Assembly (NCBI RefSeq): GCF_021462285.1
Contig: NZ_CP082787.1
Location: forward strand, 2,914,001 to 2,978,000
Source: Serratia entomophila
GTDB lineage: Bacteria; Pseudomonadota; Gammaproteobacteria; Enterobacterales; Enterobacteriaceae
Direction of reading: 5' to 3'
DNA: 64,000 nt
Shown: positions 18,448 to 26,602 of the stretch, one piece after another
Layout: each line of letters begins with the position of its first letter
Numbering within the stretch: the stretch's first letter is position 1
Made by a program: the position numbers and the translations under genes
Notes under the pieces: generated by a model
What the model was told of the DNA's origin: nothing
Database searches by the model: none
The model's input: the letters and a program-made list of their open reading frames with translations, nothing else

Positions 18448-19286
18448 TTCAAGGCCTCCAGCAGCGCGCGGTCCAATACCGGCAGCGGCTTGCCGCGGGT
18501 CTCTCGGCTCGGCCGGCACGACCACAGGGTGCGGGTATAAGGGTGGGTCGCCTGCGCCAGTTGGCCCGCCGGCAGCTGATCCAGCAGCTCGCCCTTGTAC
18601 ATCACCAGCACCCGTTCGCAGTGATGCGCCACCTGCTGCAAATCGTGGCTGATCAGGATCAGCCCCATATTGCGCTGCTCAACCAAATTTTGAATCAGCT
18701 GCAACACCTGATCGCGCATCTGGTGGTCCAGCGCCGAGGTCGGTTCATCGGCAATCAGCAGCTGCGGATCGTTAATCAGCGCGATCGCCAGCATCACCCG
18801 CTGGCCCATGCCGCCGGACAGCTGATGCGGATAGCGCTTGCTCAGCGCCGCCGGATCCGGCAGCCCCACCGCCGCCAGCATGTCCAGCACCTTCTCGCGC
18901 CGTTCGGCGCGGCTCAGCCGCGTATGCAGCACCAACGGCTCCTCGACCTGGCGGCCAATCGGCTGATTGGGGTTGAGCGCATGCTTGGGATCCTGCATCA
19001 CCATCGCCACGTCGCCACCGCGCAACCGGCTCCACTGGCGTTCGTTCAGCCGCGCCAGATCGGCGTCACCCAGCGTCAAACGCCGCGCCTGCAGCTGCAG
19101 CGGCGGCGGCAACAGCCCCATCAACGCCCTGGCCGTCAGCGACTTGCCGGAACCGGACTCGCCGACCAGCGCCAGCCGTTCCTGCCCCATGCTGAAGGAG
19201 ATGTTTTTCACCAGCGCCACCGGCTGCGGCGCCGGTAGCCGTATTGAGAGTTGTTCAACGGTCAACAGCCGGTTTTCAATGCCCAT
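18444..19286 (-). CDS. Peptide-type ABC transporter ATPase 1 (DppD-like)
   Basis: 280 residues. Walker A GESGSGKS (42-49), MVMQDPKHALNPNQ, signature LSGGMGQR, Walker B LLIADEPTSALD and LISHDLQQV are present. It keeps the family C-terminal THPYTRTLW motif. It should pair with ATPase 2 to drive import. The ATG at 19286 lies inside the last codons of the permease gene (11-base overlap); the longer frame to 19361 runs back through that gene and is not used. Confidence 0.92.
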   Translation of the reverse strand: MGIENRLLTVEQLSIRLPAPQPVALVKNISFSMGQERLALVGESGSGKSLTARALMGLLPPPLQLQARRLTLGDADLARLNERQWSRLRGGDVAMVMQDPKHALNPNQPIGRQVEEPLVLHTRLSRAERREKVLDMLAAVGLPDPAALSKRYPHQLSGGMGQRVMLAIALINDPQLLIADEPTSALDHQMRDQVLQLIQNLVEQRNMGLILISHDLQQVAHHCERVLVMYKGELLDQLPAGQLAQATHPYTRTLWSCRPSRETRGKPLPVLDRALLEALK

Positions 19287-20133
19287 GACGAGGATCCATT
19301 TTATCGCGCAGGCCATCGCCCAGCAGGTTAAAGGCCAGGCTGGCGAACAAGATCGCCCCACCCGGTGCGGCGGCGACCCACCACTGGTCGAAAATCACTT
19401 TGCTGCCTTCGGCCACCATCGAGCCCCATTCGGCGGTTGGCGGCGGTACGCCCATGCCGAGAAAACCCAGCCCCGCAGCGGACAGGATGATGCCGCCCAG
19501 GCTTAATGCCGCGCGCACCACAGCGCTCGGCAAGCACAGCGGCAGGATATGGCCAACCATCAGCCGCAGACCGCCGATGCCCTGCATGCGCGCCGCCGCC
19601 AGATAATCGCTGCGGCGCAGCGCCAGGGTTTCCGCCCGCGACTGGCGGGCGAAGGCCGGCCAACTGGTCAGGGCCAACGCCAACGCGCCGTTCATTAGGC
19701 CGGGGCCAAGCACCGCGACAAACGCCAGCGCAATCACCAGGCTCGGCAGCGACAAGAAGATATCGGTCAGGCGCATCAGGACTCGCTCCACCCAGCCGCC
19801 CAGATAGCCGGCGCTGATGCCTACCAGCAGACCGATGGGAATGGTCAGCAGCAAAATCAACGACACCAGAATCAGCGTCGGCCGCGCGCCATAAATCACC
19901 CGCGACAGCAAATCGCGGCCGAAGCCGTCGGTGCCCAGCCAGTGTTCGGCGGAAGGCGGCAGCAGGCGCAGCTCAATATGCTGCAGGTTGGGATCGAAAG
20001 GCGCCAGCCAGGGGGCCAGCAGCGCGGTGAGGATCAGGATGGCCACCAGCGCCGCGCCCAGCGTCAGCGTGGTCAAACGGCCGCCGACGCTCGGTTCGCT
20101 CTGGGGTTCATGCTCGGAAAGATATTGGCTCAT
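19276..20133 (-). CDS. Peptide-type ABC transporter permease 2 (DppC-like)
   Basis: 285 residues, six predicted membrane helices, with the OppC/DppC N-terminal segment (APFDPN, WLGTDGFGRDLLSRVIYGARPTL) and the EAA-type loop (RSDYLAAARMQGIGGLRLMVGHILP) that contacts the ATPases. Its ATG overlaps the end of permease 1 by 4 bases. Third gene of the leftward operon. Confidence 0.93.
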   Translation of the reverse strand: MSQYLSEHEPQSEPSVGGRLTTLTLGAALVAILILTALLAPWLAPFDPNLQHIELRLLPPSAEHWLGTDGFGRDLLSRVIYGARPTLILVSLILLLTIPIGLLVGISAGYLGGWVERVLMRLTDIFLSLPSLVIALAFVAVLGPGLMNGALALALTSWPAFARQSRAETLALRRSDYLAAARMQGIGGLRLMVGHILPLCLPSAVVRAALSLGGIILSAAGLGFLGMGVPPPTAEWGSMVAEGSKVIFDQWWVAAAPGGAILFASLAFNLLGDGLRDKMDPRHGH

Positions 20134-21176
20134 CGGGTTCGCGGGTCCACTAAATAGGTCAGGGCATCGGCCAGCGCGTTAAGCAGCACGAAACAGCTGC
20201 CGATCAACAAGGTCGCGCCAAGAATAGCCGGCGTATCGGCGGCAAACAGTGCCGAAGTCAGATAGCGCCCAACGCCCGGCCAGGCGAACACCGTTTCGGT
20301 CAATACGGCGCCCTCCAGCAGGCTGGCATAGGAAAGCGACAGCACGGTGATCAGCGTGCCGAGCACGTTGGGAAACACGTGGCGCAGCAGAATGCGCAGG
20401 CGGCCCGCCCCCTTGGAGCGCGCCAGCGTCACGTACTCCTTGTTGCACTCCTCCAACATCGCCGCACGCAGCAGCCGGGTGATGCCCGCCATCGACAACA
20501 GCGCCAGCGCCACCACCGGCAGCCACAGATGGCTGATGGCGTTGTAGAACATGTCGCGATCGCCGGACAGCCAGCTGTCGATCAGCACAAAACCGCTGCG
20601 CGGTTCGATGCTGTACAAATAAATATCGTCCAACCGCCCCGGCCCCGCCGACCAGTGCAGCGTGGCGTAAAACAGCAGCAGCCCCAGCAGGCTGAGCCAG
20701 AAGATCGGCACCGAATAGCCGATCAACGACAGCAGCCGCGCCGCGTTGTCCAGCCAGCTGCCCGGCTTGAGCACCGCCAGAAACGCCAGCGTAATGCCGC
20801 CGAAGGCGCCGAGAATAATCGCGCAGGTCGCCAGCTCGACCGTCGCCGGGAAGGTGCGCAGCAGATCGCTCAGCACCGGCTGGGCGGTAATGCGCGAAAT
20901 GCCCATATCGCCGTGCGCCAGATGCACCAGATAGCGCCAGAACTGCACCGGCAGCGGCTGATCCAGCCCCAAATCGTGGCGCACCTGAGCATAGGTGGCT
21001 TCGCTGGCGTGATCGCCGGCCACCTGCAGCGCCGGATCTATAGGTGCCAGATGCGAGAGCATAAAGGTGAACAGCAGCAGGCCCAGCAACGTCAATGCCA
21101 GCGAAAGCGCGCCGCCGAACAGCCTGCCGCCCCAACGCCGGGCTACCCCGGCGAAGGATGAAGACGCGAAGGCCAT
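20130..21176 (-). CDS. Peptide-type ABC transporter permease 1 (DppB-like)
   Basis: 348 residues. The N-terminal helix is followed by the family periplasmic domain (HDLGLDQPLPVQFWRYLVHLAHGDMG), five further helices and an EAA loop (KEYVTLARSKGAGRLRILLRHVFPN). The ATG shares one base with the stop of the upstream binding-protein gene (TAATG), so translation is coupled. It forms the import channel with permease 2. Confidence 0.93.
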   Translation of the reverse strand: MAFASSSFAGVARRWGGRLFGGALSLALTLLGLLLFTFMLSHLAPIDPALQVAGDHASEATYAQVRHDLGLDQPLPVQFWRYLVHLAHGDMGISRITAQPVLSDLLRTFPATVELATCAIILGAFGGITLAFLAVLKPGSWLDNAARLLSLIGYSVPIFWLSLLGLLLFYATLHWSAGPGRLDDIYLYSIEPRSGFVLIDSWLSGDRDMFYNAISHLWLPVVALALLSMAGITRLLRAAMLEECNKEYVTLARSKGAGRLRILLRHVFPNVLGTLITVLSLSYASLLEGAVLTETVFAWPGVGRYLTSALFAADTPAILGATLLIGSCFVLLNALADALTYLVDPRTR

Positions 21177-22744
21177 TACTTGCTGACCTTGCTGTAGAAC
21201 ACCATGTCCGGGTTAATGCCCTGCTCATAGCCTTTGAGGTTATCGCGCACCGCAATCAGGCTGCGCGCCTGCAGGCCGATGACAAACGGCGAGCTGCGCT
21301 GCACCTCTTTCTGCAGCTGCAGATAGTCCGCCGCCCGCTTGGCCGGATCGTTTTCGGCGGTGGCGGCCAGCGTCAGCTTGCTCAGCGCCGGGATTTGCCA
21401 GTTGGCGCGCCAGGCCAGCGTTTTGCTGCCGTCTTCAGGGTTATAGGCAAAGGCCGCGGCGTTGGTGTTGGGATCGAAGTAGTCCGGCCCCCAGGAGGTC
21501 AGAGTGGCGTCGTAGTTGAGGGTCTTGACCTTGGTCGACACCTGCGAACTGATGCCCGGCACCAGCTCCACCTTCACCCCGCCCTGGGCGAAACTGGCCT
21601 GCAGCGCCTGGGCGATGTCCAGATACGGCGGCTGGTTGTTTACGTCCAGCCGGAAGCTGACGTTGCTCAACCCGGCCTTGGCCAGGATCTGTTTGGCTTT
21701 CTGCGGATTGAAGCTGTAAGGCTGGTCTTTCAGCGCGCCGAGATACCCCTCCGGCAGAAATGCCTGATGGCTCTGGAATTGGCCTTTCAGCAGATCGTCG
21801 GCGATGCCCTGGTAATCGAACAGCCAACGCGCCGCCTCCCAGAACGCCGGGTTGCCGAGCGCCGGCGAAGCTTTGGCGTTGAACTGCAGGTAATACAGCG
21901 AGGCGTACGGGATAGCCAGCGGTTTTACCCCCGGCTTGCCTTTCAGCGCCGCCATCTGATCGGCCCCCAGATTGCGCGCGATGTCGGCGTCACCCTGCTC
22001 GATCAGCAGACGGCGCGCGGCCGGATCCGGCACGTTCTTGATCAAAATGGTTTTCAGCGTCGGCGCCCCTTCCGGCGAACCTGGGTTGGCCTCCAGCACC
22101 ACCGCTTCATGCGGGACATAGGTGCGGATCTTGTAGGGGCCGCTGCCGGCGGAGTGGCTGTTCAGCCACTGGTGACCGAAGTCGTCCCCCTGCTGGTGCG
22201 CCAGCGCTTCTTTGGCGTCGACAATCGACGACACCGGCGCCGACAGCAGGCTGAGAACGAAGGCCGGGCTGACGTTCTCGCTCCAGCTCACCTTCACCCG
22301 ATGGTCGTCTACCTTGGTCAGGAACTGGTCGACGTTTTTAGCGTTCCATCCCAACTGCGTGAGGATAAACGACGGCTCCAGGTTCAGCTTCACCACTCGC
22401 GACAGCGAGAAAATCACGTCTTCCGGCCGCAGCGGATTGCCGCTGGCGAACCTGGCGTCCGGCCGCAGGCTGAAGGTCAGGCTGCGGTTGTCGCTGCCGG
22501 CCTGCCAGCTGGCGGCCAACGTCGGCTTGAGGTCGATCGGGTTTTGCGGATCCGACTGAATCAGGCGTTGATACAGGCTGTTAAACGACTGCACCGTGGT
22601 GAGCTCAAACCCCTGCGCCGGGTCAAAGCTGACCACGTCATCGATAGATTGGGCAATCACCAGGGTGTTGGCCGGCGTAGCCGCCTGCGCGTTAAGGCTG
22701 GCCGCCAGGGTTAAAAACAGCAACGAAGGGACGAACGCTTTCAT
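21176..22744 (-). CDS. ABC transporter solute-binding protein, family 5 (first copy)
   Basis: 522 residues with a signal peptide (about 1-21, ending NAQA) and no lipobox, so a free periplasmic binding protein. Family 5 motifs are clear: SFDPAQGFELTTVQSFNSLYQRL, ARFASGNPLRPEDVIFSLSRVV, SAGSGPYKIRTYVPHEAVVL and NQPPYLDIAQALQASFAQGG. GGAGAG stands 8 bases before the ATG. It is the first gene of a five-gene operon. Because cbl lies directly upstream, a sulfur-containing peptide or other organosulfur ligand is a reasonable guess. Confidence 0.92.
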   Translation of the reverse strand: MKAFVPSLLFLTLAASLNAQAATPANTLVIAQSIDDVVSFDPAQGFELTTVQSFNSLYQRLIQSDPQNPIDLKPTLAASWQAGSDNRSLTFSLRPDARFASGNPLRPEDVIFSLSRVVKLNLEPSFILTQLGWNAKNVDQFLTKVDDHRVKVSWSENVSPAFVLSLLSAPVSSIVDAKEALAHQQGDDFGHQWLNSHSAGSGPYKIRTYVPHEAVVLEANPGSPEGAPTLKTILIKNVPDPAARRLLIEQGDADIARNLGADQMAALKGKPGVKPLAIPYASLYYLQFNAKASPALGNPAFWEAARWLFDYQGIADDLLKGQFQSHQAFLPEGYLGALKDQPYSFNPQKAKQILAKAGLSNVSFRLDVNNQPPYLDIAQALQASFAQGGVKVELVPGISSQVSTKVKTLNYDATLTSWGPDYFDPNTNAAAFAYNPEDGSKTLAWRANWQIPALSKLTLAATAENDPAKRAADYLQLQKEVQRSSPFVIGLQARSLIAVRDNLKGYEQGINPDMVFYSKVSK

Positions 22745-22893
22745 CAGAAACTCTCCAAGCGGATGGAATTTATAGTATTTTCGCGAGTGTATGTGAGTGC
22801 GATCGGCAGGCGAAGGTACTTAAATAACTATAGATATTCTTTTTGCGTATATGGATGGGATTTTGATTATTAGCTGCACATGAGGAGGGGCGA
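22745..22893 (-). promoter_or_regulatory. Leader of the ABC operon, similar to that of the second binding-protein gene
   Basis: On the minus strand both binding-protein genes share CATACACTCG followed by AAAATA within about 60 bases of the start (near 22791 and near 17683), plus an AT-rich block further up. Binding by Cbl or CysB is inferred from gene position only. Confidence 0.4.
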
Positions 22894-22914
22894 ACGGCAG
22901 GCAAACCCTGCCGT
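22894..22914 (-). terminator. Hairpin after cbl
   Basis: An 8-bp stem ACGGCAGG/CCTGCCGT (22894-22901 with 22907-22914) lies 8 bases past the cbl stop. No T-run follows, so it may be factor-assisted or only protect the 3' end. Confidence 0.45.
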
Positions 22915-22921
22915 GCGGAGG

Positions 22922-23875
22922 CTAGATTTGGTAGTCGATCACCGCATCCAATTGGGAAGAGAATACCTTATCCTTGATTTCGGTCAGCGACAGCGTTGGG
23001 TTGCACAGCTGGATAAACCGCCAGGCATAGTTACGCTGTAACTGGCTGCGTTTCAGCCCCAGCCACACGGTGTTGGGTTCGAACAGATGCTCGGCATTGA
23101 GGCTGACCAGCCCGCGATCGCGATCCTTCTCGTAGGACATATCGGCCAAAACGCCGACCCCCAGCCCCAGCTCAACGTAGGTTTTAATCACGTCGGAATC
23201 CTGCGCGCTGAGCGCGATGTCCGGCGTCAGCCCGGCGGCCTTGAAGGCGGCGTCCAGCTTCGAACGCCCGGTAATACCCTGCCGATAGGTGATCAGCGGC
23301 AGCGTGCTGAGCATTTCCAGCGTTACCTGCGGCTGGCGCGTCAGCTCGTGCCCTTCCGGCACCAGGATGGTGTGATGCCAGCGGTAGTAAGGAAACGCCG
23401 CCAGCGATTCGTCGCTCATCAGTCTTTCGCTGGCGATGCCGATATCCGCTTCGCCGGAAGCGAGCATGGAGACGATTTCCTCCGGGCTGCCCTGGTTCAG
23501 CACCACCCGCACCCGCGGATACAGCGCGCGGAACTCCTTGATCACCCCCGGCAGGCTATAGCGCGCCTGCGTATGGGTGGTGGCGATATGCAGCTGGCCC
23601 GAGTCATTGCTGCTGAACACGTCCGCCAGGCGACGGATGTTATTAGCGTCGTTAAGAATGCGCTCCGCCACCACCAGCAGTTCTTTACCGGGTTCAGTCA
23701 TGCCCAATAGCCGTTTGCCGCGACGGATAAATATCTCGATGCCCAGCTCTTCTTCCAGCTCGCGAATATGCCGGCTGACGCCCGACTGCGAAGTAAATAA
23801 GGTGTTGGCAACCTCGGTGAGGTTGTAGTTGCAGCGCGCCGATTCTCGAATAATTTTTAATTGTTGAAAGTTCAT
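22922..23875 (-). CDS. cbl: LysR-type regulator Cbl (sulfur-starvation control)
   Basis: 317 residues, nearly full-length match to E. coli Cbl: MNFQQLKIIRESARCNYNLT, the helix-turn-helix FTSQSGVSRHIRELEEELG, LPLITYRQGITGRS, SAQDSDVIKTYVELGLGVG and a C-terminal VIDYQI. Cbl is a CysB relative that turns on genes for alkanesulfonate and taurine use when sulfate is scarce. Here it lies upstream of a peptide-type ABC operon on the same strand, which it may control. ATG 23875 has a G-rich ribosome site; the 12-residue extension to 23911 is unlikely. Confidence 0.93.
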   Translation of the reverse strand: MNFQQLKIIRESARCNYNLTEVANTLFTSQSGVSRHIRELEEELGIEIFIRRGKRLLGMTEPGKELLVVAERILNDANNIRRLADVFSSNDSGQLHIATTHTQARYSLPGVIKEFRALYPRVRVVLNQGSPEEIVSMLASGEADIGIASERLMSDESLAAFPYYRWHHTILVPEGHELTRQPQVTLEMLSTLPLITYRQGITGRSKLDAAFKAAGLTPDIALSAQDSDVIKTYVELGLGVGVLADMSYEKDRDRGLVSLNAEHLFEPNTVWLGLKRSQLQRNYAWRFIQLCNPTLSLTEIKDKVFSSQLDAVIDYQI

Positions 23876-24129
23876 CCCCGTCCCCTTTCTGCCACTCATT
23901 GTTAGCAACATTGATACGGAGTCAAAGCGGTCGGAACAAATAAGAAATAACCTTTACTTATGCATTTTAGTGCTAAGCGAATTTTCCACCTGGGTGAATT
24001 AACTGTTTACCCGACTGATAATTACCCAATGGCTTTAAAATTAGCGAGATAGATATCCACTATAAAAATAAGGTTTAAATACTGATACAGAATTAAGTTA
24101 TTAAATATAGGCATTAGATATATAAACGA

Positions 24130-24155
24130 AACAGGCCCAGCATGCTGGGCCTGTT
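24130..24155 (-). terminator. chaC terminator
   Basis: A perfect 26-base palindrome (arms of 12-13 bp around ATGC) 24 bases past the chaC stop, followed on the minus strand by TTTCGTTT. Confidence 0.85.
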
Positions 24156-24178
24156 GAGCGTCTGTTGGCAGCGGGCGT

Positions 24179-24874
24179 TCAGGCGGTCGCTTCACCGCCA
24201 ATCGGCCCAGCGGTGTTTTGCTGCAGCCATTGCCGCACGTAATTGACCAAATCGCCAATGCAGTCGTCCTGCATGCCGTGGTGCTTCAGTTCGTCGTCCA
24301 ACGCGAACAGGTATTGGGCGTTAGTGCCCAACGGGCCGCTGGCGCTGGCGATCAGCGGCGCGATCACCTGGTGGCTGGTATCCTCTTCAAACAGCGGGTG
24401 CTGCGGGTTCATTACGAACACCAGCGCGCTAACCACCTCGCCGTCGTCCAGCTGCAGGTCGCACCAGGTCGGCAGATAACAGCCGGTCACCATCTCACGC
24501 TTCCACAACAGCTCCAGCTCTTCACGCAGCTTGTCTTCCGGCAGACGAAACGCCAATCCGGTTGTCTGGCCCCCCTCCTTCAGCGCCAACATGCGCCCCG
24601 GCTGGCGCAATGTGCCGCGCCCAGCGGTCAGGCGCATGCAGAACGCCCGGTGCCACCCTTGCAGCGTGGCGGGCCGCACTTCTTCAGATTCAAATACCGG
24701 ATTCCACATCAGCGAGCCGTAGCCGAAGATCCACACCGGGCTGTTGCCCGGACGGCGCGATAATGTGCAATCCAACGAGGCGGAACGCTGCTCTGGCGTC
24801 AGTAACAGCGACTCCTCAATGGCGCCGAATGCCGTTTTGCAGTCTGCTTTTTGCAGAAAATCTCGCGTTAACAC
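24179..24874 (-). CDS. chaC: Glutathione-specific gamma-glutamylcyclotransferase ChaC
   Basis: 231 residues. The ChaC substrate-loop motif GYGSLMWNP is at 51-59, followed by WHRAFCMR and the TGLAFRL block. The enzyme splits glutathione to 5-oxoproline and Cys-Gly in the cytoplasm. The start is GTG at 24874 with GGGAGG 8 bases upstream. It lies near chaB and chaA, as in E. coli, although chaA is here on the opposite strand and separated by an iron gene. Confidence 0.94.
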   Translation of the reverse strand: MLTRDFLQKADCKTAFGAIEESLLLTPEQRSASLDCTLSRRPGNSPVWIFGYGSLMWNPVFESEEVRPATLQGWHRAFCMRLTAGRGTLRQPGRMLALKEGGQTTGLAFRLPEDKLREELELLWKREMVTGCYLPTWCDLQLDDGEVVSALVFVMNPQHPLFEEDTSHQVIAPLIASASGPLGTNAQYLFALDDELKHHGMQDDCIGDLVNYVRQWLQQNTAGPIGGEATA

Positions 24875-25101
24875 CTTTACATCCTCCCGGGAATACGATT
24901 TCTCATGTTCCCTGCCACTACCTGAGCCTTTGCAATTTTATTTATTGGTACAGAATTTTATTAATTCAATAGCCATTCCTAATAAGAAAGACATTATTCT
25001 TTTCTCGATGCGCAATCAAGTTTCAAACGGGCTTTAAAGTGAAAAAGTATTTGTACTGAGCAGCAATAATATTAATTGCTGTGGCGGGTAGGCATTTTTA
25101 A

Positions 25102-25121
25102 CCGGCGCATGAGCGCGCCGG
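25102..25121 (-). terminator. Hairpin after chaB
   Basis: The stem is CCGGCGC/GCGCCGG (25102-25108 with 25115-25121), 12 bases past the chaB stop. The minus strand continues GTTAAAAATG. Confidence 0.5.
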
Positions 25122-25132
25122 GGGAAGAAAAA

Positions 25133-25360
25133 CTACTTTTTGTGCCAGCGATCGTCGTCGCCTTTGCGATAGCTGTGCTTGACCGCCGCCCAGGCGACTT
25201 TGTGCGCCGTTTCTTCACGGCTGGCGTCATCGCGCCGCTCGTCCGGATCCGCATACTCTTGCCAGGCGCTGTTAAAGGCTTCCTTATAGATTTCCTGTGC
25301 GTGTTCCGGCAGCACGTTTTTCACATTGTCCGGCAAGGCGCTTTTGCTGTTGTACGGCAT
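25133..25360 (-). CDS. chaB: ChaB family protein
   Basis: 75 residues, typical ChaB: MPYNSKSALPDNVKNVLPEH, AQEIYKEAFNSAWQEY and a basic tail after HKVAWAAVKHSY. It is a small soluble protein linked to ChaA; its biochemical role is unsettled. GGAGG lies 6 bases before the ATG at 25360. It is divergent from the siderophore-interacting protein gene across a 129-base gap that holds a Fur box. Confidence 0.92.
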   Translation of the reverse strand: MPYNSKSALPDNVKNVLPEHAQEIYKEAFNSAWQEYADPDERRDDASREETAHKVAWAAVKHSYRKGDDDRWHKK

Positions 25361-25425
25361 CACTTTCCTCCCGTTGATGTTGAGTGAACCTTAAGTTTAG
25401 GCGATGTCGCCTCCGGCCTCAATTA

Positions 25426-25444
25426 GCAAACGATTCTCATTATC
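25426..25444. promoter_or_regulatory. Fur box
   Basis: On the minus strand this is GATAATGAGAATCGTTTGC, close to the 19-bp Fur consensus in its left half. It lies 46 bases before the siderophore-interacting protein gene. Confidence 0.75.
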
Positions 25445-25489
25445 AAACGACATGCTATACTCGCGGCAAACGAACATAAGGAGATCCCC

Positions 25490-26308
25490 GTGACTACCGA
25501 AGCCCCTCGCTCACGCGCCCCCTACCTGATTGCCGTCAGCGCCATTCAAGACATTACGCCGCACCTGCGCCGCATTACCTTTACTGCGCCCGACCTGCGC
25601 TATTACCCGGCCAACGCCGCCGCCGCGCATATCAAAGTGTTTTTACCGCAGGCAGGCCAGGAGCGGCCAGACCTGCCGACTCTGACCGAGAACGGCCCGC
25701 GCTGGGCCGCCGATGCGGTGCGCCCGATCGTGCGCACCTACTCTATCCGCGCCGTGCGTCCGGAACAGGAAGAAGTCGACATCGAATTCGCCCTGCACGA
25801 CCACAGCGGCCCGGCGGTCAATTTTGCCCGCAACGCCCAGGCCGGCGACAAAATCGGCATCAGCAATCCCGGCGGCCCCAAACCGATGCTGCCTGAGGCG
25901 AAGTTCTACTGCCTGGCCGGTGACCCCTCTTCGCTGCCGGCGGTGGCCGCCCTGCTGGAAGGCCTGCCGGCAAACAGCGAAGGCCACGCCTTTGTTCGCG
26001 TTGACAGCTCCGCTGACGTTATCGATCTGAAAAAACCCGCTGGCTTCGCGCTGAGCTGGATCATCGGCGGCACGGAGAAAACCGACGAACTGATCGCCCG
26101 GTTCCGCGCGCAGGCCCTGCCGCAGGCGGAAACGCATTTCTGGCTGGCGGGTGAAGATCGCCTGGTGGTGGAACTGCGCCGCTACCTGCGCCGCGAACGC
26201 CAATGCGACCGTAATCATCTTTATGCGGTGCCTTACTGGCGTGAAGGGCTAAATGAAGAGGGTTATCACAATACGCGTCATGAAATCATGGACAATATTG
26301 ACGGATAA
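25490..26308 (+). CDS. Siderophore-interacting protein (FAD-dependent ferric-chelate reductase)
   Basis: 272 residues of the SIP/ViuB/YqjH family. The FAD-binding barrel carries the RxYS-type motif (VRTYSIRAV, R82-S85) and GDKIGISNPGG. The C-terminal NAD(P)H-like domain has CLAGDPSSLPAVAALLE and FWLAGEDRLVVELRRYLRRE. The enzyme releases iron from imported ferric siderophores by reduction in the cytoplasm. GTG start at 25490 with AAGGAG upstream. The Fur box before it fits iron-starvation induction. Confidence 0.92.
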   Translation: MTTEAPRSRAPYLIAVSAIQDITPHLRRITFTAPDLRYYPANAAAAHIKVFLPQAGQERPDLPTLTENGPRWAADAVRPIVRTYSIRAVRPEQEEVDIEFALHDHSGPAVNFARNAQAGDKIGISNPGGPKPMLPEAKFYCLAGDPSSLPAVAALLEGLPANSEGHAFVRVDSSADVIDLKKPAGFALSWIIGGTEKTDELIARFRAQALPQAETHFWLAGEDRLVVELRRYLRRERQCDRNHLYAVPYWREGLNEEGYHNTRHEIMDNIDG

Positions 26309-26407
26309 AGATAATTTTTCCCTGATTAACCATATAATAAGCAAGTAAACACAGGTTTTTGCAGCATTAATGCCAAAAAATCCTTTTATTGCGTAAAAGT
26401 AAGTAAA

Positions 26408-26434
26408 TAAAACCGCATCCCCTGCGGTTTTTTT
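26408..26434 (+). terminator. Intrinsic terminator after the siderophore-interacting protein gene
   Basis: The stem AAAACCGCA/TGCGGTTTT has a CCCC-type loop and ends in seven T residues, 100 bases past the stop. Confidence 0.88.
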
Positions 26435-26602
26435 GTTACCCTGATCACATAAAGCAGGCAATTGCTTTCTCAGTAAAAAACAACATCACATCAAGGCTGC
26501 GGGTGTATCCTATTATAAAATACTACTGGATACGCAGAGTTGCCGTTGCCCGGCAGCCGGCGATGACGGGACCACGCTGTTTGAGAAGGAGTAACCACAA
26601 CC

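Noticed and set aside
21095..22714. 539-codon plus-strand frame
   Set aside because: Antisense to the first binding-protein gene; no family resemblance.
24022..24120. 30-codon hydrophobic frame after chaC
   Set aside because: It lies beyond the chaC terminator, has no ribosome site or promoter, and is AT-rich by composition alone.
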